In this document: piece after piece, positions 35,201 to 43,660 of the stretch | Numbering within the stretch: position 1 is the stretch's first letter | Layout: each line of letters begins with the position of its first letter | NCBI GenBank assembly: GCA_910574935.1 | Contig: CAJTCU010000002.1 | Span: 248,001-312,000 of the forward strand | DNA length: 64,000 nt | Direction: 5' to 3' | DNA from: Oscillospiraceae bacterium | GTDB taxonomy: Bacteria; Bacillota; Clostridia; Oscillospirales; Acutalibacteraceae | Translations under genes and position numbers: made by a program | The notes under the pieces: generated by a model | Told to the model about the DNA's origin: nothing | Database searches by the model: none | What the model saw: only the letters and a program-made list of their open reading frames with translations

Positions 35201-36572
35201 TAACCCGGCCCCCCCGCACCCGTACCGCACCAATTTCTGTAATGCGGTCCTTCTTAGCCGAAAGGCCTGTAGTCTCCAGGTCAAAGCAGATAAAGTCCCC
35301 GTCAATGGGGAACTGTTCCCCGCCCACAGCGGCGGGCACCAGGTCGTTGACAAAGTAGGCCTCCATACCGTAGATGACCTTAAAGTCCGGGTTCTCCTTG
35401 CGCACCTCAGCCTCGGCGTTCATGGCGTCGGGAAAGGCCTGGGCCACCCCGTGGTCTGTAATGGCAATGGCCCGCTGGCCCCAGCGGTGCGCCTGTTTCA
35501 CCAGGTCCCCAGCAGGGGTCATGCCGTCCAGGTCGGACATGTTGGTGTGCAGGTGCAGCTCCACCCGTTTTTCCAGGGCGTCATCCACCACCTGCACCTG
35601 GTCCACCGTGGCAATGGACCGGGGCCGCAGCACGTTTTCCCGATCATATTTGTCATATTCCAGGGCCCCACGCACCAGCAGGGAGGTCCCGTTTTTCAGC
35701 TTGTCCAGCTCTTTGCACTGGCCCGCGTCCTGAATGATCTTGAGTGTGGTGGAGTTGGTGTAATCTGTAATATCAATACTATATATTTTCTTAGACTTAT
35801 CCCGCGTGTCTTTGCTCTCAATGCTGAAAATCTCCCCCCACACCGTGGCGGTGCCCAGGTCCAGGGTCAGCTCGCTAAGGGGCAGGGGCTTGGCCTTTGG
35901 CACAGGGCCCAGCAGGGCCCTGGCGGTCTCTGGGATGATTTGGGGCAGCAGGCTTTCCCCTTCCCGCACGCTGATTTTCCGCCGGCTGGCCTGGTCCTCC
36001 ATAGCGGCCTGGTACTCTTCCATTTCCTGGGTAATTTTCGCCCTGCGCTCTTCCTCTTCCTTGTGGTGGGTCTGCTCCAGTAAGGAGCCGTCTCCCTCCT
36101 TCACTGTCAGCTTGCCGTCAAAGCGTACCGTGCAATCCACTGAAAACCAGTCTAGAATCAACTCTTCCAGTTTCTGGGCAGTACCCCGGGCGGCCAGAAG
36201 CTCATAGCCTCCGTGAGCCAGACTAACTGTAAGAGCGTTCCCCGCCAGCATGGCCTGGGCCTGGCGGAAAGTGCCGTTCAGGCTGGCCTCCTGTTCCTTC
36301 AGAGCTTCGGCCAGGTCATCCAGGCGGCCGGCGGAAAAATCCCCTGCCGGAAACCGGGGCCGCAGGTTCATCCGGGCTCCCAAGGCTCCGCCTACCTGGC
36401 GGGAAAAACGTTGCAGCTGAGAATACTCTATAAACCGACCAAACCGGGCGGAGAGCTCTATAGCCCGTGCCGCCCGGTCAACGGTAAGACGCAGAACCTC
36501 CCCCTCTAGTAAAGGGCGGGGAAACTCCTCGCCAGACAATTCATTTTGAAATATTTCGCCAATACTGTGCAA
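32238..36572 (-). CDS. polC: DNA polymerase III alpha subunit, PolC type
   Basis: Main replicative polymerase of low-GC Gram-positives. 1444 aa. Domain order: N-terminal region and OB fold (about 1-330), PHP domain starting at [17 protein letters not shown] (about 337), proofreading 3'-5' exonuclease inserted in the PHP domain ([24 protein letters not shown], about 427; [12 protein letters not shown]), zinc finger [11 protein letters not shown]...KDCPRCG, and palm with the catalytic aspartates in [12 protein letters not shown] (about 966). C-terminal [23 protein letters not shown] is typical. The start is TTG, supported by GGAGG seven bases before it. Last gene of the conserved pyrH-to-polC cluster. 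Confidence 0.97.
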   Translation of the reverse strand: [1444 protein letters not shown]

Positions 36573-36723
36573 ACCGCCGCCTCCCTAAAAAAATTCGAGC
36601 CAAATGCTTCCGCCCCCAGGCATAAGCTAAAAGTTTCGCGGTCTCCGCCGCCGGGTCTGTAAACGCTGGAGACCAACGTCCTCTTTAAAGGGCGCAGGGA
36701 CCTATTTGCCATATCCCTGTTCC

Positions 36724-37338
36724 TCATTCCCCGCAATAAGACAGGTCGCAGATGCGCAGAACGCGCCGCTCCCAACCCTCAAACTCATCGAATCCCCCCA
36801 CGGCCCCTGGCTTTCCGAAAATGCCGCAGTGGTCCATAACCTCCGGCGGCAGGCCCAGCCACAGAATGTTCCACACACTGAGCAGCCCTCCGTGGGACAC
36901 CAGTACCACTGTGTCCTCTGGGCAGGCTATGGCCTCCTCACACATTGACTCTAGCCGCTGGTACATCTCCCGCTTGGACTCCGCCCCGGGCAGGGGACGC
37001 TGGTCCACCAGCCAGCCTCTGTTTTGCTGGTGTTCCCGCTGCCACGCCTTACTTTTGCCTATAGATTCTGGCCCCCAGCAGCGCTCCCGCAGTTCCTGGC
37101 GGTACTCCACCACAACCCCCAGCTTCTTCGCCAAGGGAGCGGCCGTCTGAACAGCACGTTTCAAATCAGAGGAGAATATTTTCACTGATGTGTCCCGCAG
37201 CTCTTTGCCCAGCCTTTCGCCAATGCGCCGGGCCTGTTCCCGGCCCCATTCCGTCAGCTCCCAGTCGTTCCAACCGCCCATCATACCGCTGACATGATGC
37301 TGGGACTGGCAGTGCTGAATGGTGATAATCTGTTTCAT
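36724..37338 (-). CDS. Histidine phosphatase superfamily protein with altered RHG motif
   Basis: 204-aa phosphoglycerate-mutase-like phosphatase. The fold is indicated by GGWNDWELTEWGREQARRIGERL, KIFSSDLKRAVQTAAPLA, ELRERCWGPESIGKS and VVLVSHGGLLSVWN (second catalytic His). The hallmark RHG triad at the N-terminus reads QHC (ITIQHCQSQHH): the phospho-acceptor His stays, but the phosphate-binding Arg is Gln. It starts immediately after the stop codon of the alpha/beta hydrolase gene, whose end supplies its GGAGGGG ribosome site, so the two are coupled. Substrate unknown; low activity or a specialised subfamily is possible. Confidence 0.82.
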   Translation of the reverse strand: MKQIITIQHCQSQHHVSGMMGGWNDWELTEWGREQARRIGERLGKELRDTSVKIFSSDLKRAVQTAAPLAKKLGVVVEYRQELRERCWGPESIGKSKAWQREHQQNRGWLVDQRPLPGAESKREMYQRLESMCEEAIACPEDTVVLVSHGGLLSVWNILWLGLPPEVMDHCGIFGKPGAVGGFDEFEGWERRVLRICDLSYCGE

Positions 37339-38145
37339 CTAAAGCCCCTCCACAAACGCTTCCAGCAGCCGGTTCACTTCCTCTGGCACGTCCGTATTGG
37401 AGTTATGCCCCGCGCCCTTGAGCCACACCAGGCGGCGGTTTTCCCGCTTTTCCCACTCCCGGTTATAGCGCTTGGCCGAGCCCGCCCCGTCCTTTTCCCC
37501 GCAAAGCAGCAGCACCGGGCAGCCGGGCTCGTACCGCCTGTCCGCCTCCACCGCCTGGGCCAAAAGCCGAAAGCCGTGGTCTGCCAGCAGGCAGTACTCC
37601 TTGGGGGAAAAGCTCTCCATCATGGCTCCCATCACCTCCCGGCCATAGGGGGACCGGGCCGTGCCCTGGACTCCTACCATTTTCAGCAGCTTCCAGGGGA
37701 ACAGACGGTACATCCAGTAGGTGTGTTTCAGCATGGCCAGCTCCCAGCCGGTATAGTACTCCCGCTTTAGGGGACAGGAGTCGATGGACACAAACCCCGC
37801 CGCCCGGCCCGGGTACAGCTCCATAAACATCTGAGAGACGTACCCGCCCAGAGACTGCCCCGCCAGCACAGGCCGCTCTATCCCCTCACGGTCTAAAATC
37901 TCCCCCAGGTACCGGGCCATATCGTCCATAGAAAAATCCAGCCGGAAGGGCCGGGAATGCCCGTGGGCGGGGGCGTCCCACACCAGGCAGCCAAAGCGCC
38001 CGCCCAGGCCCTCCATCTGCTTATCAAACAGCCGGTGGTCTGCTGTAAGCCCCGGCAAAAAAACCAGCCAGGGCCTGTCCTTCTGTCCTGGGCTCACCCA
38101 GTAGTGGATCTCTCCGGAAGGGGTAGCGTACATTTTTTCTGTCAT
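37339..38145 (-). CDS. Alpha/beta-fold hydrolase
   Basis: 268-aa serine hydrolase. LVFLPGLTADHRLFDKQMEGLGGRFGCLVWDAPAHGHS is the oxyanion-hole strand and loop, VLAGQSLGGYVSQMF carries the nucleophile Ser (about residue 98), GCPVLLLCGEKDGAGS the acidic residue, and WLKGAGHNSNTDVPEEVNRLL the catalytic His. No signal peptide. The start at 38145 follows AGAGGAAAAAGT. It follows ispG by 20 bases and is coupled to the histidine phosphatase behind it; both are extra genes inside an otherwise conserved order (ispG-polC). Substrate cannot be predicted. Confidence 0.85.
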   Translation of the reverse strand: MTEKMYATPSGEIHYWVSPGQKDRPWLVFLPGLTADHRLFDKQMEGLGGRFGCLVWDAPAHGHSRPFRLDFSMDDMARYLGEILDREGIERPVLAGQSLGGYVSQMFMELYPGRAAGFVSIDSCPLKREYYTGWELAMLKHTYWMYRLFPWKLLKMVGVQGTARSPYGREVMGAMMESFSPKEYCLLADHGFRLLAQAVEADRRYEPGCPVLLLCGEKDGAGSAKRYNREWEKRENRRLVWLKGAGHNSNTDVPEEVNRLLEAFVEGL

Positions 38146-38165
38146 ACTTTTTCCTCTCATAGTTG

Positions 38166-39221
38166 CTATAGTTTGTCGATTTCCGCCAGCAGCTCATCCA
38201 GCAGCCGGTCCTCGGGAACCTTGCGCAAAACTCGCCCCTTCTTAAACAGAAGGCCTTCTCCCTTGCCCCCGGCAATGCCGATGTCTGCCTCTTTGGCCTC
38301 TCCGGGGCCATTTACCGCGCAGCCCATCACTGCCACGGTAATGTCCTTTTGGCAGGAAGCCAGGGCTGCTTCCACTTGGTTGGCCAGGGGAATCAAATGA
38401 ATACGGGTACGCCCGCAGGTGGGGCAGGCAATCAGCCTGGGCCCCCGGCGCAGACCCAGGGCCCGGAGAATGTCCGTCCCAGCGGCAATCTCTTCTGTGG
38501 GCTCCGCTGCCAGAGACACTCGAAGCGTATCGCCAATGCCCTGCTCCAGCAAACCGCCGATGCCAATGGCGGACTTCACCAGACCCATGCGGGCGGTGCC
38601 CGCGTGGGTAATGCCCAGGTGCAGGGGATACTGGCACTGCCCGGCGGCCAGCCGGTAGGCCTCCATGGTATTCTCCACCGAAGAGGCCTTCATGGACAGC
38701 ACAATGTCCCCGAAGTCGAACTGTTCCAGCAGCGAGGCGTGGTACAGGGCGCTCTCGCACAGGGCGGCGGGGGTGGGGTGGCCGTACTTGGCTAAAATAT
38801 GCTTTTCCAGCGAGCCGTCGTTGACCCCTACCCGGATGGGGACGCCCCGGCTGGCGCAGGCCTTTGCCACCGCGCGGACCCGGTCGCCTCCACCGATGTT
38901 TCCAGGGTTAATGCGGATTTTGTCAATGCCGGCGGCGGCGGATTCCAGGGCCAGCTTATAGTCAAAGTGGATGTCCGCCACCACGGGAATGGTTACCGCC
39001 CCCTTGATGGCGGGGATCAGATTTTTCACCGCGTCCATGTCCGGGATGGCGATGCGCAGAATTTGACATCCAGCCTTTTCTAAAGCCACGGCCTGGGCTA
39101 TACTGGCGGGGATGTCCGTAGACGGGGCGCTGAGCATGGACTGCACCGTAACAGCCGCACCCCCGCCAATTTTGACCCCACCCGCAATGACCTGTTTTGA
39201 AATTCTTCTCTTTCTCTGCAT
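38166..39221 (-). CDS. ispG: 4-hydroxy-3-methylbut-2-en-1-yl diphosphate synthase
   Basis: Iron-sulfur enzyme of the MEP isoprenoid pathway converting MEcPP to HMBPP. 351 aa, the short bacterial form. The TIM-barrel part has VTVQSMLSAPSTDIPAS, VVADIHFDYKLAL, KIRINPGNIGG and VRVGVNDGSLEK-type motifs. The C-terminal cluster domain has the three Cys ligands in ACPTCGRT and MGCAVNGPGEAKEADIG, with the Glu of NGPGE as fourth ligand. It belongs with dxr upstream in the same operon, the two separated only by rseP. Confidence 0.96.
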   Translation of the reverse strand: MQRKRRISKQVIAGGVKIGGGAAVTVQSMLSAPSTDIPASIAQAVALEKAGCQILRIAIPDMDAVKNLIPAIKGAVTIPVVADIHFDYKLALESAAAGIDKIRINPGNIGGGDRVRAVAKACASRGVPIRVGVNDGSLEKHILAKYGHPTPAALCESALYHASLLEQFDFGDIVLSMKASSVENTMEAYRLAAGQCQYPLHLGITHAGTARMGLVKSAIGIGGLLEQGIGDTLRVSLAAEPTEEIAAGTDILRALGLRRGPRLIACPTCGRTRIHLIPLANQVEAALASCQKDITVAVMGCAVNGPGEAKEADIGIAGGKGEGLLFKKGRVLRKVPEDRLLDELLAEIDKL

Positions 39222-39523
39222 GGGATGATCGTCCTTTTTATGTATCTCTTTTTGACAAGGCTTTGCTCTTTACATTTCTGTTCCTACTACTTCACAACCA
39301 TCGGCCTTCCGGCAACAGGCAGCGAAGAGGCTATCTCCCTCTTGAAGTGGAAAAACTGCCAGGCGGCGCGAAACCAGCAGCAGCTCCTTTGGGGCAACAG
39401 AGCCGGTATGTGGGGCAAGACAACCGCCTGCCCCTTTGCCTGAATCTGACATAGACCGCCTGTAATAAGGAGAAGCCGATGGCAATCTACACAGACAAAG
39501 TCTTTTTTGCCCTCTCCGCCCCT
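39222..39523. other. Non-coding gap between rseP and ispG
   Basis: About 300 bases in an otherwise tight operon. Two overlapping minus-strand frames (39270-39485 and 39287-39601) are open, but neither has a ribosome binding site or a protein-like pattern. Next to it lies the tandem repeat at 39524-39584. No promoter could be set with confidence. Confidence 0.4.
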
Positions 39524-39584
39524 CTGTGACAAATCGTCACCCTGTGACCAATCGTCACCCTGTGACCAATCGTCACCCTGTGAC
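39524..39584. repeat. 18-base tandem palindromic repeat at the end of rseP
   Basis: Three full copies plus a partial fourth of CTGTGACCAATCGTCACC, starting at 39524, 39542, 39560 and 39578; the first has one base change. Each junction makes the palindrome GTCAC-AGG-GTGAC on the minus strand. The rseP stop codon lies inside the last copy. Confidence 0.9.
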
Positions 39585-40649
39585 GATACGGAAAATGTCA
39601 TGGGCGGTAATCAGAATCATCAGGCCAATCAGCAAAATAAAGCCCGCTGCGTGCACATAGCCCTCGTACTTGGCCGGCACGGGCTTGTGGGTAACTCCCT
39701 CCCAGATCAAAAACAACAGGCGTCCGCCATCCAGAGCGGGCAGAGGAAGCAGATTTACAATGCCCAGGTTTACCGTGATCATAATGATCATCATCACAAT
39801 ATTGCTTACCGCCTGGCCAAAGCCCTGGCTAAGACCAGCCCCCGCCGCCTGAGAAATAGCCTGGGCCGTGCCCACCGGCCCCGCGACCTCGTTTAAACCA
39901 AAACGCCCAGTGACCAGGCCCTTCAGGCTCTCCACCACCATGCGCGCCATAGAGAAGGTGTCCGCCCCGGCCCGGCGCACCAGGCCCAAAAAGCTGCGCT
40001 GCTCTGGCTCCACATAAAATTCCAGGGCTACAGCGGTGGTCCCATCCTCCAGGGTCTGGGTGCCCATAGGGAAGCTGCCCAGGTCCACCCGCTGGCCCTC
40101 CCGCTCTACCACCATATTCACCCCTTCGGGGTCTGCCATAGCCATAGCAAAGCTAAGGTCCCTGCTGGTGTACACCGCGTAGCCATCTATCTCCACAATC
40201 CGGTCCCCCACCTGGGCCCCCGCTGCCTGGATATGAGAATTCTTTGTAAATTTCGAAAGAGTGGTGGTGGCAAAAACCTCTTCGGGAGCCAGTACCGCCA
40301 GCATAAGGACAAAGCCCAAAACAATATTAAACACGCCCCCCGCCGCCACAGTGAGGAAGCGCTTCCACACAGGTTTATTGCCAAAGGCCCGGCTATCGCC
40401 GCTCTCTTCGTCCTCGCCTTCCATGGCGCAGTATCCGCCAATGGGCAGCAGCCGCAGAGCATAGGTGGTCTCGCCCCTTTGGAAGGATAGCAGCTTTGGC
40501 CCCATGCCCAGGGCAAACTCATTTACCTTAATACCTCCGGCCTTGGCCAGCAGAAAATGGCCCAGCTCATGAAAAAAGATTACAAAGCCGAAGAGCAGCA
40601 CCCCAATGATGATTAACAGCGCCACAGTAAGGATATGCAAATTCTCCAC
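39573..40649 (-). CDS. rseP: Site-2 protease RseP/RasP (RIP metalloprotease)
   Basis: Intramembrane zinc protease that cuts anti-sigma factors and leftover signal peptides. 358 aa. The zinc-binding HELGH is in GFVIFFHELGHFLLAKAGGIKVNEFALGMGPK (about residue 27), a PDZ domain lies in the middle (AGAQVGDRIVEIDGYAVYTSRD), and the third ligand Asp is in GIVNLLPLPALDGGRLLF. Four membrane segments. The last codons and the stop come from the 18-base tandem repeat, so the extreme C-terminus (RIVTG) may have been set by repeat insertion. It sits between dxr and ispG as in many Firmicutes. Confidence 0.95.
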   Translation of the reverse strand: MENLHILTVALLIIIGVLLFGFVIFFHELGHFLLAKAGGIKVNEFALGMGPKLLSFQRGETTYALRLLPIGGYCAMEGEDEESGDSRAFGNKPVWKRFLTVAAGGVFNIVLGFVLMLAVLAPEEVFATTTLSKFTKNSHIQAAGAQVGDRIVEIDGYAVYTSRDLSFAMAMADPEGVNMVVEREGQRVDLGSFPMGTQTLEDGTTAVALEFYVEPEQRSFLGLVRRAGADTFSMARMVVESLKGLVTGRFGLNEVAGPVGTAQAISQAAGAGLSQGFGQAVSNIVMMIIMITVNLGIVNLLPLPALDGGRLLFLIWEGVTHKPVPAKYEGYVHAAGFILLIGLMILITAHDIFRIVTG

Positions 40650-40720
40650 CCCTTCATATTATATAGATATAGCTCCAAATGATGGAAACAGACGCGGTCC
40701 AGGGGTACCGGGCCCCTTTT

Positions 40721-41866
40721 TCACCTTGCCACCCATTCAGCCGCAAAAGCCTTGGCCTCCTCCTCTGCCCGCAAAATGGCCTCCAGGCTGTCCGCTGGGG
40801 CGCTGGACTGCCGCCGGGTGGCCTCCCCCACCAGCCGGGGAATGTCCATAAAGCCCATCTCCCCCCGCAAAAAGGCAGCTACCGCCACCTCGTTGGCCGC
40901 GTTCATGGCCGCCGGAGCCAGCCCGCCCCGCTCTAAAGCCTCTAAAGCAATGGCCAGACAGGGAAAAGCGGTCAGGTCCGGCTGGTAAAAGCTTAGCTTC
41001 GCCACGTGGAACAGGTCCAGCTCCGCCGCCGGGCAGGGCAGCCGTTGGGGGTAGGTAAGGGCGTACTGGATGGGCAGTCGCATATCCGGCGCGCCCAACT
41101 GGGCAATCACGGAATGATCCACAAACTCCACCATGGAGTGGATGATACTTTCCCGGTGCACCACCACCTGGATCCGGCTGGCGGGTACGCCAAACAACCA
41201 GGCGGCCTCGATCACCTCCAGGCCTTTGTTCATCAACGTGGCGGAGTCAATGGTTACTTTGGCCCCCATATTCCAGTTGGGGTGGGCCAAGGCCTGTTGG
41301 GGCGTTACCGCGGCCAGTTGCTCTGGTTTTTGCCCAAAAAACGGCCCGCCCGAGGCGGTTAGCAAAATTTTTTTTACTGGCCCGCTGCCTTGCAGGCACT
41401 GAAAAATAGCGGAATGCTCGCTGTCCACCGGCAGAATGGCCACCCCTGCCTTTTGGGCCGCGGACATCACCAGCCCGCCCCCGGCCACCAGGGTCTCCTT
41501 ATTGGCCAGGGCCACGGTCTTTTTGGCCGAGACCGCCGCCAGGGTGGGCTGTAGGCCTACCATACCCACCACCGCGTTCAGGGTGAGATCCGCCCCTGGC
41601 CAGGCGGCGGCTTCACAAAGGCCCTCCATGCCCTCCAGCACCGTGAGGGACAGGTCCCGGGTGCGCAGGCGAAAGTCCCGGGCAGCGGCTGGGTCAAACA
41701 GCGCGACAGCCCGAGGCCGAAACTCTCGGGCCTGGCGCTCCAGCAGCTCCCCATTGGAATGGGCGGCCAGCACAGCCACTTGAAACTCTTTGGGCTGGGC
41801 CCGGACCACCTCTAAGGCCTGGGTGCCGATGGAGCCGGTGGCCCCCAAAACAGACAGGGTTTTCAT
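40721..41866 (-). CDS. dxr: 1-deoxy-D-xylulose 5-phosphate reductoisomerase
   Basis: Second enzyme of the MEP pathway, forming 2-C-methylerythritol 4-phosphate with NADPH. 381 aa. The N-terminal nucleotide fold LSVLGATGSIGTQALEVV is followed by VALANKETLVAGG, the metal-binding LPVDSEHSAIFQCLQG, TASGGPFFG, and HPNWNMGAKVTIDSATLMNKGLEVIEA. All family signatures are intact. In operon order cdsA-dxr-rseP-ispG. Confidence 0.97.
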   Translation of the reverse strand: MKTLSVLGATGSIGTQALEVVRAQPKEFQVAVLAAHSNGELLERQAREFRPRAVALFDPAAARDFRLRTRDLSLTVLEGMEGLCEAAAWPGADLTLNAVVGMVGLQPTLAAVSAKKTVALANKETLVAGGGLVMSAAQKAGVAILPVDSEHSAIFQCLQGSGPVKKILLTASGGPFFGQKPEQLAAVTPQQALAHPNWNMGAKVTIDSATLMNKGLEVIEAAWLFGVPASRIQVVVHRESIIHSMVEFVDHSVIAQLGAPDMRLPIQYALTYPQRLPCPAAELDLFHVAKLSFYQPDLTAFPCLAIALEALERGGLAPAAMNAANEVAVAAFLRGEMGFMDIPRLVGEATRRQSSAPADSLEAILRAEEEAKAFAAEWVAR

Positions 41867-41946
41867 GGGGCAAAACGCTCCCCTTCCTTTTTAAAATTAT
41901 GAGGCGAAGAGGGCGGATTTATTCCCCTTTGGGGGCCGCCTCTTCC

Positions 41947-42768
41947 CTATGCCCCAGCCAGAGGCAGAAACGTTACCAATAAATACACAAACGGGGCGGT
42001 AAATATGACGCTGTCGAACCGGTCCAGCACACCGCCGTGACCTGGGATCACCTGACCGAAGTCCTTGATATGACAGCTGCGTTTGATCAGGGAAAAGCTT
42101 AGGTCGCCCAGCATGGAAATGGGGGCGCCGAACAGCCCGATGAGCCCCAGGGCTAAATAGTTCACTTCCACCTGGCCCTGGTAAAATACCGCCGAAAACC
42201 ACACCCCGCACAGCAGCATAACGGCCACGTCGGCCACCGCGCCGCCAACGGCCCCCTCCACTGTCTTTTTGGGGCTAATCTCTGGGCACAGCTTATGCCT
42301 GCCGAACAGGGTGCCCGCGAAAAAAGCCCCCACGTCCGCCACCCAAGCAGAGAGCACCGCGATGAGCACATAAAACATGCCATGCCCCCGGTTCAGCTCT
42401 CGCAGAGAGACCAGGGTGTTTAGGGCGCACGGGATAAGCACCACCATGCTGTATAGCACCGCCACCTCTTTAAAACTGGTTTCCCTGTGGTAGAGAATCA
42501 TGGCGGAAAACACCAGCAGCGTGTAGGCACAGTAGACAAAAAACTGCATCTCATCCACACAAAAGGGCATCACAGCGGCCGCCAACATGGACGGCGCGAA
42601 AAGAAACCACTTGCGCTCCATTCCCAGCGCCTTGCCCACTTCCCATACGGCGGCCAAAGAGATCACGGCCACGGCAATATTTAGCGCCAAAGGAAAAATC
42701 TGGTTGAACACCACGACCGCTGCCAAAAACAGGGTCAGGACAGCGCCTGACAAAACCCGCTGTTTCAT
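41947..42768 (-). CDS. cdsA: Phosphatidate cytidylyltransferase
   Basis: Makes CDP-diacylglycerol from phosphatidate and CTP at the membrane. About 273 aa with seven or eight hydrophobic segments. The C-terminal CDS signature is complete: DLSFSLIKRSCHIKDFGQVIPGHGGVLDRFDS. The start at 42768 (MKQRVLSGAVLTLF) agrees with the usual N-terminus of CdsA and has AAGGCGG upstream; an in-frame ATG at 42822 would add 18 residues. Located between uppS and dxr as expected. Confidence 0.94.
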   Translation of the reverse strand: MKQRVLSGAVLTLFLAAVVVFNQIFPLALNIAVAVISLAAVWEVGKALGMERKWFLFAPSMLAAAVMPFCVDEMQFFVYCAYTLLVFSAMILYHRETSFKEVAVLYSMVVLIPCALNTLVSLRELNRGHGMFYVLIAVLSAWVADVGAFFAGTLFGRHKLCPEISPKKTVEGAVGGAVADVAVMLLCGVWFSAVFYQGQVEVNYLALGLIGLFGAPISMLGDLSFSLIKRSCHIKDFGQVIPGHGGVLDRFDSVIFTAPFVYLLVTFLPLAGA

Positions 42769-42927
42769 GATGGTAAATCCCGCCTTTCCTAGCTCATAGC
42801 TAGCGAAAATTGTGCTTTTCATTTTAGTTTCATGGGGAGCGGCCTCCGGCGGCTTCTTAAGAAACGCTTGGAAAAAACCCCTTTAAGACTCTTTAAAAGC
42901 TTTTACGCCGGAGCAGAAAACTTTCCG

Positions 42928-43641
42928 CTACACATTTCCAAACCTTCTCTGCCGGGAGCAGTAGATCTCCACGGCCCGGTCCAGATCCCGGGGCTGAAAA
43001 TCCGGCCAGAGGATGTCGAAGAATACAAACTCCGCATAGGCCCCCTGCCACAACAGAAAATTTGATAAGCGCTGCTCGCCGCTGGGACGAATGATCAGGT
43101 CCACCGGGGGCTGTTCCGCTGTGTACAGGTACTGCTCAAACGCCGTCTCGGTCAGCTCTTCCGGCGCGGCCTCTCCCGCCTTTACCCTTTCGGCAAAGGC
43201 CCTGGCCGCCCGGACAATTTCCGCCCGGCCCCCATAGTTCATAGCCAGGTTCAGCACCATGCCGGTCTTTACGCCGCTGGCCTCTTCCACCTCTTTCATC
43301 AAGGCTTGTAGGTCCTGGGAAAAGCCGCTTCTGTCGCCGATGAACCGGACACGAATATTTTCCTCCATAAAGTCCCGCAGGGCCTCTTGCAGGTACTCCT
43401 TAAAAAGCCGCATTAGGGCCCCCACCTCTTCGGCAGGGCGGGACCAGTTTTCTGTGGAAAAGGTGTAAATGGTCAGGTATTGTATCCCTATCTTTGCGGC
43501 ATACCGGGTAATGGTGCGGAAGTTCTGGGCGCCGGCCCGGTGGCCCATGGTGCGGGGCTGTAGGCGCTTTTTGGCCCAGCGGCCGTTTCCGTCCATGATG
43601 ATGCCCACATGGGCAGGGGGGCTTAGCTTTTTATCTGGCAT
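42928..43641 (-). CDS. uppS: Undecaprenyl diphosphate synthase
   Basis: Cis-prenyltransferase making the C55 lipid carrier for cell-wall synthesis. 237 aa. Motifs: HVGIIMDGNGRWAKKR with the catalytic Asp, GHRAGAQNFRTITRYAAKIGIQYLTIYTFSTENW, NYGGRAEIVRAAR, and VDLIIRPSGEQRLSNFLLWQGAYAEFVFFDILWPDF. One deviation: the usual RTSGE/RTGGE reads RPSGE. Between frr and cdsA. Confidence 0.96.
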   Translation of the reverse strand: MPDKKLSPPAHVGIIMDGNGRWAKKRLQPRTMGHRAGAQNFRTITRYAAKIGIQYLTIYTFSTENWSRPAEEVGALMRLFKEYLQEALRDFMEENIRVRFIGDRSGFSQDLQALMKEVEEASGVKTGMVLNLAMNYGGRAEIVRAARAFAERVKAGEAAPEELTETAFEQYLYTAEQPPVDLIIRPSGEQRLSNFLLWQGAYAEFVFFDILWPDFQPRDLDRAVEIYCSRQRRFGNV

Positions 43642-43660
43642 GGTTTCAAGACCTCGTCTC

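Noticed and set aside
39524-39584. CRISPR array
   Set aside because: The units are directly adjacent 18-mers with no unique spacers and no cas genes nearby.
39270-39601. Two overlapping minus-strand ORFs between rseP and ispG
   Set aside because: No ribosome binding sites, one begins in the tandem repeat, and neither has a protein-like pattern.
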